Shown here: positions 36,192 through 42,498 of the stretch, in pieces | Layout of the letters: each line of letters begins with the position of its first letter | Position numbering within the stretch: the stretch's first letter is position 1 | Virus record (IMG/VR): IMGVR_UViG_3300046459_000078 | Span: 1-42,498 of that record | DNA: 42,498 nucleotides | Source of the DNA: a virus | Direction: 5' to 3' (one strand) | The notes under the pieces: model-generated | Told to the model about the DNA's origin: nothing | What the model saw: the letters and a program-made list of their open reading frames with translations, nothing else | The model's database searches: none | Program-made: the position numbers and the translations under genes

Positions 36192-39164
36192 ATGCCACCG
36201 AACAACCAGCAGCAAATCACGCAGCGCGGTCAGGGCTCCCCTGGTCAGCAGTCGGCCACCTTCCAGCCCCAAGAGCGGACTGTAGACACCTACGCAGGCG
36301 CAGGGCAGAACGATGCCACCCTCATGGGTCTCGTGGACGGCCTGAAGTCCTTCAACCCTGAGCTGCAGCGGTACACCCAGTTTCAGGAGCAGCAAGCGGC
36401 CACCTCGGCATTCAAGGCGGGCACCGCGCAGGGACAACTGGCTGACGCTGGGCTGGTCGATGCGCAGACCGGTGGCATCAAAGTTCCTCCCCCGGATGAC
36501 AGCTACAAGGTGGACCCAGCGTTCGCTCAGTCCTTCTCGGCTGGCTATCGGAATTCTGTGGGTGTCAAGATTGGCTCACAGGTCCAGAACGACATCACCG
36601 CAGCCTACGCGGAGAACAAGAACAAGGATGGGTTCGACCCGGAACAGTTCCTCCACGAGCAGGTAGCGCAGCACACGGCTGGCCTTACGGACCCGGCAAT
36701 CATCGAGCAGGTCTCCAAGAACGTAGCGGAGACATCCCAAGCGGTGCGCAAGGACTTCGCTCAGGTGCAGTTCACGCGCCTCAAGGAGACCGCCAACGGG
36801 AACATCTCGGCAGCTATGGACTCCGCGATGAGTCCCACAGCGAGCCCTGCAGACATCTACAAGAGCCTCATCACAGTGGCAGAGCCGCTCCGTGGTCAGC
36901 TAGGCACGATGACTCGGCCTGAGTTCTGGGATGCGGCGCTGGATAAGGTCACCAACCTGTCCCTCAAGGCTGGCGGCCGCCCAGAGCTGTTCGATGTGTT
37001 CGACCAGAAGGACCCCAATACGGGACTCACCCCGCTGCAGATGAACCCCAAGCTCCAGTCCGAAGTGGCCCGGATGCGGGAACATGCGGTGGGCGAGCAG
37101 AACAAGCGCATCGAGCAGGGTCAGCAGGTTGACTTCTTCAAGACCCGGCAGGGTGATGAGGACAAAGCAGCGCAGGGTATCATGCCCTCGATGGACGACA
37201 TCGCCCACCGTATCGCTCCCCTTGGGATGTTCAAGACGGGTGCGGAAGCGTCAAGCTGGTACAACCATCTGCAGGACGTGGCAGGAAAGGCACAGGAAGG
37301 TGTGGCTGCGGTAACCGCCATCAACAACGGCCAAGGCTGGGGGCTCTCTCCGGATGCCTACCGCAAGGGCATGGATGCCAAGCTAGAGGGTCCCGTGGGC
37401 GTCCTCATGGGTGCAGCAACAGGCACCACACCGGGGGACCTCACCAAGAACCCAGATGTACAGATGGCCCTCCAAACCGTTGTCCAAGCAACTGCCCGCT
37501 CGGGGCGCTCGGACATCCCCAACCCGAAGCTCAAGGGCCTCGTAGATGGAACAGTAAATGCCCTCCCCACGAAAGACGGACAACCTTCGTCTCAATTTAA
37601 CACTGCTGCAGCGATGTATGGTGGTCTACCTGACCAGCTCCGCTCGGCTTACTTTGATGAAAAGGCGCAAGCATTATTTGGTGCCTACAAGCGTCAAATC
37701 GATTCAGGCGTAGATGCTGCCACCGCATACCAGAACGCCTACCGCTCCATCTCACCGGAAGCCGTCAAGGCCGCTGAGCAGCGTATGGCGGACCCGAAGT
37801 GGAAGGAAGGGGTAGCCAAGGACATCAAGGGCCTCACCACAGGCTTCGCCAACAGCATCCCGCTGATTGGCCGTGCGTTCGGTGGAACCCCGCAGAACAC
37901 CGAAGCCACCAGTGGGTGGGCACAGGTTCAACTCTCGGACTACTACAAGCGCAATCCCAACGCCACCTCGGACCAAGCCAAGGCGTGGATTCAGGACCAG
38001 TACAAGAGCAACTACATCTACGACGCCACGAACCACTTGGACCTTCAGGTTCCCCCGGGCCGTGCTTCGGAGCAAACCGCAGAGGCCATCACGGCCTACA
38101 CGGAGAAGATGCAGGCGAAGTACGGCAGCGATGAGATACAGGTGGCGCTGTCTGGTTACAAGGATGGCACCTATCAGGTGGCGCTGCTCCGCAATGGGCA
38201 GTTCGTGGGCCAAGCGGTCCCGCAGGTTTCCTTTGACCAGATCATCAAGGACCACAGCTACACCAAGGCGTTCAGTCCCGAGGAGCAGGCGGGCATGGCT
38301 GCACTCACGGACAAGCTGAACAAGGGCACGGCAACTTCGCAGGACCTCATCGACAACTCCACGGTGCTCGCTAAGGCCAAGAGCTTGAACCTCATCAATG
38401 ACACAACTCTCGGGAAGGTCAAGCAGGTTCAGAGCAAGGCGTTCGATGGTGCCCTCAGCAATGCCTTCAACTTCCCCGCAGACCCCAAGCTGGGCAACGG
38501 TTGGTTCTACAACGACAAGTCGGACTTCGCTGGCCTCAACGGCTCCCGCCTCACTGGGCAGGGCAGCGCGATGCAGGTCAAGCAGGCTGACCAGTTCCTT
38601 GGCTCGGGGAACATGACAGCCTCGGTCATCGCTATGGGCGAAGGACTGGTGCTCAAGGCTTCCCAAGACCCGAACCCGAAGGCAGGCCTGAACATCGGCT
38701 ATGGCTACAACCTGAACGCCAACGCGAACAACATTGGTGAGGACTTCAGGCGCGCTGGGATTCCCTCAACGTCCATCGAAGGAATCAAGTCGGGCAAGGT
38801 CCAGATCACCCCTGAGCAGGCAGCACGGCTCCTGGAGGTCACCGCACCGCGCTACGAGCAGCGAGCCAAGGAAGCAGTAGAGGCAGCGCACCCGGGACTG
38901 TGGACGATGGTCTCCCCGGGCCAGAAGGCGGCCCTCGCTGACGTGGCGTACCAAGTGGGCGATGTTGCTCAGTTCAAGAAGGCAATCACCGCGCTGGCTA
39001 ACAAGGACCTCCCGGGGTTCCAAGAGGCTCTCAAGGTGACCTACTCGGACAAGAACGGGAACCGTCAGGAGGACCAACGCCGTAACAAGCTGCGCAACCT
39101 CGCAATCAACGGAACCTCCGCGTGGAGTCAGGGACTCTTGGAGGCAAGCCGAACCGCACAGTAA
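36192..39164 (+). CDS. Internal virion protein, gp15-position, with C-terminal lysozyme-like domain
   Basis: A 990-aa protein, larger than T7 gp15 (747 aa). The first roughly 800 residues are helical and Gln/Ala-rich. From about residue 808 a T4-lysozyme-like domain appears: IAMGEGLVLKASQD, then LNIGYGYNLN, with Glu817 and Asp826 at the T4 E-to-D spacing. The family Thr (TIGYG) is Asn834 here. In phiKMV the equivalent internal protein gp36 carries a C-terminal muramidase domain that opens the cell wall during infection, which fits better than T7, where gp16 carries it. The start has GAGGATAGGA upstream. Confidence 0.85.
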   Translation: MPPNNQQQITQRGQGSPGQQSATFQPQERTVDTYAGAGQNDATLMGLVDGLKSFNPELQRYTQFQEQQAATSAFKAGTAQGQLADAGLVDAQTGGIKVPPPDDSYKVDPAFAQSFSAGYRNSVGVKIGSQVQNDITAAYAENKNKDGFDPEQFLHEQVAQHTAGLTDPAIIEQVSKNVAETSQAVRKDFAQVQFTRLKETANGNISAAMDSAMSPTASPADIYKSLITVAEPLRGQLGTMTRPEFWDAALDKVTNLSLKAGGRPELFDVFDQKDPNTGLTPLQMNPKLQSEVARMREHAVGEQNKRIEQGQQVDFFKTRQGDEDKAAQGIMPSMDDIAHRIAPLGMFKTGAEASSWYNHLQDVAGKAQEGVAAVTAINNGQGWGLSPDAYRKGMDAKLEGPVGVLMGAATGTTPGDLTKNPDVQMALQTVVQATARSGRSDIPNPKLKGLVDGTVNALPTKDGQPSSQFNTAAAMYGGLPDQLRSAYFDEKAQALFGAYKRQIDSGVDAATAYQNAYRSISPEAVKAAEQRMADPKWKEGVAKDIKGLTTGFANSIPLIGRAFGGTPQNTEATSGWAQVQLSDYYKRNPNATSDQAKAWIQDQYKSNYIYDATNHLDLQVPPGRASEQTAEAITAYTEKMQAKYGSDEIQVALSGYKDGTYQVALLRNGQFVGQAVPQVSFDQIIKDHSYTKAFSPEEQAGMAALTDKLNKGTATSQDLIDNSTVLAKAKSLNLINDTTLGKVKQVQSKAFDGALSNAFNFPADPKLGNGWFYNDKSDFAGLNGSRLTGQGSAMQVKQADQFLGSGNMTASVIAMGEGLVLKASQDPNPKAGLNIGYGYNLNANANNIGEDFRRAGIPSTSIEGIKSGKVQITPEQAARLLEVTAPRYEQRAKEAVEAAHPGLWTMVSPGQKAALADVAYQVGDVAQFKKAITALANKDLPGFQEALKVTYSDKNGNRQEDQRRNKLRNLAINGTSAWSQGLLEASRTAQ

Positions 39165-39184
39165 CTTAACCAAAGGAAGGGCAG

Positions 39185-42100
39185 ATGCCTACCCCAACGC
39201 TTCAGTCTGCAATCGCGGACAATTCGCAACTCGTAGACACCTCGCCCTCAGCGGCCCCAGTTACCCAGCAGACGGCACCACCAGTTGATGCAGTAACCCA
39301 AGCAACGCAGCGAGAGGAGGCATCCTACGGCCTCACCTCGAAGGACTACCTGGGGTCCATGTGGCGGCAGGACTCCTGGATTCCCGGGATGATTGACCAC
39401 TACGCTGGGGCTCAGTTGGCCCCGGATGAGCACTACAACCCATACGATGAGAGCGTGAGCAAGGACCTGAATGATGGCATCTGGCCTGAGTTCCAGGGCT
39501 CGTTCGCGCAGGCCACCTCAGCAGGGCAGGCAGCGTGGATGAAGCAGAACATCCTCCAGAAGCAGAGGGACCTCCAAGACCTCTCCACGCTGGGCACCAA
39601 GGGCAACATTGGGCGCTTCGCTGCGGGCATGGCGTTCGGCGTGGTGGACCCCATCAACATCGCTGCAATGCTCGCCTCGGGAGGCACCTCGCTTCTCGTT
39701 AAGGGCGCAGCCACAGCAGCCCGTACAGCGGAGGGTGTGGCAGTAGCAGCCGAAGCAGCCAGCCGTATGCGCCCTATCGCTTCCGGTTTGGCAACTGCTG
39801 GTGGTCTTGGGGCTGCCACTGAGAAGCTCCGGCAGAACTACAACTTCGAAGACGACAACATGGGGGTCCTCACCGCAGGGCTCACATCGATGGCCTTCGC
39901 TGCCCCCTTCGTTGGCCTCCATGCGCACGAGCAGGCCAAGGTCTCCCAGACGGCCATGCAGGAAGCACACGCCATCGAAGCCCTCCGCAAGCAGCAGGCA
40001 GGTGAGCCCCTTCAGCCGCACGAGGAAGCCAACCTCCACGCCTACACGGAGAACCTGAAGAAGGCTATGGATGTCGAATCGGGCCGTGCTGAGCAAGCAC
40101 ATGAGCCCGCGCCAGTCCGTGAAGACCCTATCCAACAAGCGGCGCCTGAAGATACCGCCCCGCATCTGAATGACACCGTTGGTCCCGAGGAGATGGCTAA
40201 GGTCACCCCCTACGAGAACACCGCTGACCGCGAAGTATTCGGCATGGCGGACTCCGTGGGTGCAGCACGGGTGGACCCCAGCGAGCGCATTGCCTCCCTT
40301 GCAGACCAGCCAACGGCCATGACCCACTTGGGCAAGGTCCCCATCCGCTGGGACTTCTACACCCACTTCAACAAGTCTGACAATCCTGTGTTCCGCTTCC
40401 TCGGGAACAAGCTGGTCAAGGATGCCATCGGCAACGATGCCCACGAGGCACAAGGCTGGACCGCTTCAGAGCTCAAGTCGCAGTACCGCAGGACCCTCGA
40501 AGGGAACTTCCACTTGGAAGCCCGTAGAGCATTCGATGAGGCCGCCAAGGTCCGTGGGATGAACTTCTTCAAGAAGGCTGCGGCACAGGACCAGTTCTAC
40601 TCGGACATCTCCCGTGTGGTCCGTGGCGACACTGAAGTCCTCAAGGCGAACCCTGACATTGCCCCGCAGCTTCAACGGGCTGCCAAGGCCCAGTCGGACT
40701 TCTACACCGAGATGCACCGCAGGATGGTTGAGGCTGGCGTAGAGGGTGCGGAGAACATCCCCGCCAATGCTCAATACGTCAACCGTGTGTGGAAGCAAGA
40801 CAACATCCGGGAAGCATTCGCCAAGCACAAGGAGCAGATGTATGAGGCCATTGGTCGCGCCATCAAGCTCGATGGGGTAACTGGCGATGCCGCTACGGCC
40901 AAGGCCAAGAGCTTCATGGATGCAGTGATGAAGCTGGAGTTCAGTCATGCCATGCAGGACATCCACCTCTACGCCAAGGATATGGTGACCCTCCGGGAGG
41001 AGCTCGCCAACGCTGGCTTGAAGGACCACGAGATTAACTCTCTGGCGGACCTGATGTTTGACCGCAGGGGCAGCGGCTCGGGCGATGCTGGACAGGCAGG
41101 CCCCCTCAAGTACCGCTTGGCCCTCAATGAGAACCACGCAGAGCGCATGGCGGACGGCTCAGTGTTCCGCATCTCGGACCTCTTCGAGAATGACTCACGG
41201 CTCCTCGCTGGCCGCTACATGAACTCTATGGGCGGTCACTTGGCCCTCGCTGAGGTCGGCATCAAGTCCCGTGCGCAGTTCATGGCGAAGATGCGGGAGG
41301 CTGAGCAGTACCACGGGGAGAACGCGATGACCTCGGGCTCTGGCAAGTACAACCGGGTGAAGCAGATGATGCAGGATGTATACGACAACATCACTGGCCG
41401 CCCTATGTCCACCCAGAGCTTCAACCGTGGGGACCGTGTTCTGGGCGCTATGCGTGCCTGGACTCGCTCCGCGATGCTGGGTCAGTTGGGCATCCCCGCA
41501 GCACTGGAGATGAAGAACGCTATCGGACTCACCTCGATGCGTGCCTTCACCCAGCACATGCCTACGTTCGGCAAGATCATCCGCAGTATGCAGGCTGGTC
41601 ATCCCCCGCCAGAGGGGCTGGAGGCAGCTATCCACCACCTCACGGGCCACGGGCTGGAGCATGTGTCCGCCTATGCTCGCCAGCATGAAATCACGGACTT
41701 CTCCTATGACAAGGGGCTGACCCGCTTCGAGAACTTCTCGGGCAAGCTCTCGCACGCTGTAGACCACATCTCGGGGAACTCCTCGGCAACTGCAGCTACC
41801 CGGATGATGTCCGCTCGGATGGCTATTCAGAAGCACATCGACTTCGCTATGGGCAAGACGGAGATGACCGCGAAGCAGCGGGAGCGTATGACCCACAACG
41901 GGGTAGGCACGGATGACCAACCGGATGTCCATGGGGCCCTGAAGAAGTACACGGAGATGGACGGCAACAAGGTGGACAACGTGGACTACGAGAAGTGGAG
42001 CCGTGAGGCCCCCGAGACTTACAGCAAGTTCCAACTGCTGCTGTCCCGTGAGGTCCGCGACATGATTCAGGACCACGACTTGGGCGAGACCATCCCGTTC

Positions 42101-42498
42101 ATGCACACCACCGTTGGTAAGATTTTCTCCGAGCTCAAGACGTTCGTGCTAGTGGGCCACGCCAAGCAGTTCCTCAAGAGCCTCCACTACCGAGACTCCA
42201 CCACCGCTGTCCAGTGGATGTACTCGTTCGCTGGTGCTGCTCTGGAGTACTCCCTGCAGAACTCCATCAACTACGCACACGACCCCGATAAGTTGGCCCA
42301 GAGACTCTCTCCGTCAGCCATTGCCCTCGGTGCGGTGAGCCGTATGGCTGTCCTTGGGCTCATGCCGCAGGTGATGGATACAGCCTATCAACCCCTGAGT
42401 GGTGGTCAATCGCTGTTCGCTAACGGCACCGCCAACACGGACAACCGGAACATCTTCCTGACTCCCTCGATGATTGAAGGTGCCCGTTTGGCTACCCT
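39185..42498 (+). CDS. Internal virion protein, gp16-position, N-terminal part (continues at 1-358)
   Basis: ATG 39185 with AAGGAAGGG upstream; open to the window end and continued in frame from base 2, giving 1,161 aa in the circle. It resembles the largest internal core/ejection protein of phiKMV-like phages. An Ala/Pro-rich N-terminus is followed by a hydrophobic section (FAAGMAFGVVDPINIAAMLA), long helical regions and several possible membrane-active stretches near the C-terminus. I see no transglycosylase motif of the T7 gp16 type; the wall-degrading function appears to be on the preceding gene. It would form part of the trans-envelope channel for DNA entry. Confidence 0.88.
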   Translation, partial: MPTPTLQSAIADNSQLVDTSPSAAPVTQQTAPPVDAVTQATQREEASYGLTSKDYLGSMWRQDSWIPGMIDHYAGAQLAPDEHYNPYDESVSKDLNDGIWPEFQGSFAQATSAGQAAWMKQNILQKQRDLQDLSTLGTKGNIGRFAAGMAFGVVDPINIAAMLASGGTSLLVKGAATAARTAEGVAVAAEAASRMRPIASGLATAGGLGAATEKLRQNYNFEDDNMGVLTAGLTSMAFAAPFVGLHAHEQAKVSQTAMQEAHAIEALRKQQAGEPLQPHEEANLHAYTENLKKAMDVESGRAEQAHEPAPVREDPIQQAAPEDTAPHLNDTVGPEEMAKVTPYENTADREVFGMADSVGAARVDPSERIASLADQPTAMTHLGKVPIRWDFYTHFNKSDNPVFRFLGNKLVKDAIGNDAHEAQGWTASELKSQYRRTLEGNFHLEARRAFDEAAKVRGMNFFKKAAAQDQFYSDISRVVRGDTEVLKANPDIAPQLQRAAKAQSDFYTEMHRRMVEAGVEGAENIPANAQYVNRVWKQDNIREAFAKHKEQMYEAIGRAIKLDGVTGDAATAKAKSFMDAVMKLEFSHAMQDIHLYAKDMVTLREELANAGLKDHEINSLADLMFDRRGSGSGDAGQAGPLKYRLALNENHAERMADGSVFRISDLFENDSRLLAGRYMNSMGGHLALAEVGIKSRAQFMAKMREAEQYHGENAMTSGSGKYNRVKQMMQDVYDNITGRPMSTQSFNRGDRVLGAMRAWTRSAMLGQLGIPAALEMKNAIGLTSMRAFTQHMPTFGKIIRSMQAGHPPPEGLEAAIHHLTGHGLEHVSAYARQHEITDFSYDKGLTRFENFSGKLSHAVDHISGNSSATAATRMMSARMAIQKHIDFAMGKTEMTAKQRERMTHNGVGTDDQPDVHGALKKYTEMDGNKVDNVDYEKWSREAPETYSKFQLLLSREVRDMIQDHDLGETIPFMHTTVGKIFSELKTFVLVGHAKQFLKSLHYRDSTTAVQWMYSFAGAALEYSLQNSINYAHDPDKLAQRLSPSAIALGAVSRMAVLGLMPQVMDTAYQPLSGGQSLFANGTANTDNRNIFLTPSMIEGARLAT
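42313..42498. repeat. Terminal overlap, right copy (matches 1-186)
   Basis: The second copy of the overlap, differing from 1-186 at four synonymous sites. Removing one copy gives a circle of 42,312 bases. Confidence 0.9.

Overview
The window is essentially one complete genome of a T7-like podovirus (Autographiviridae type), about 42.3 kb, cut open inside the gene for the largest internal virion protein. Its first 186 bases recur, with four mismatches, as its last 186 bases, so the sequence closes into a circle of about 42,312 bases. Every confident gene but one is on the + strand. Gene content and order follow T7: single-subunit RNA polymerase, SSB (gp2.5), endonuclease I (gp3), amidase (gp3.5), primase-helicase (gp4), DNA polymerase (gp5), exonuclease (gp6), portal (gp8), scaffold (gp9), capsid (gp10), tail tubes (gp11, gp12), internal virion proteins (gp13 to gp16), tail fiber (gp17), holin and terminases (gp18, gp19). 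The C-terminal lysozyme-like domain on the gp15-position protein recalls phiKMV-type phages. The Rz/Rz1 spanin pair implies a Gram-negative host. The DNA is GC-rich and the tail spike has a pectate-lyase-like beta-helix, which suggests a proteobacterium with surface polysaccharide; I cannot name the host.

Layout. 1-3612 and 35162-42498: internal virion proteins, a small HExxH protein, a beta-helix tail spike and a second fiber. 3597-3794: one small gene on the minus strand. 3897-6748: holin, small terminase, an HNH-like endonuclease, large terminase. 6749-7593: noncoding, with a phage promoter, short repeats, a terminator and a strong host-type early promoter; this is the likely site of the physical genome ends. 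7594-9793: small early genes including an ArdA-type antirestriction protein. 9794-12479: a lysogeny-like region with operator-like palindromes, a MarR-family regulator, a tyrosine integrase and a candidate attP with repeated arm-type sites. 12480-27764: RNA polymerase, replication, nucleotide metabolism and lysis genes. 27816-36167: late promoter, portal, scaffold, capsid and tail tubes.

How it works together. Host polymerase would start at the TTGACA promoter at 7530 and read the early genes, integrase and RNA polymerase. The phage polymerase would then use at least five copies of a 19-bp promoter (TTAACCCTCACTCTCGCAG). From -15 to -4 this matches the T3 promoter, and the polymerase has Asp where T7 has Asn748, the residue known to set T3 versus T7 preference. 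One of these promoters lies directly upstream of the polymerase gene (autogenous loop). Because the candidate attP lies between integrase and polymerase, integration would separate the polymerase gene from the early promoter and from the regulator/integrase genes. That is a plausible physical lysis-lysogeny switch and the most interesting part of the window.
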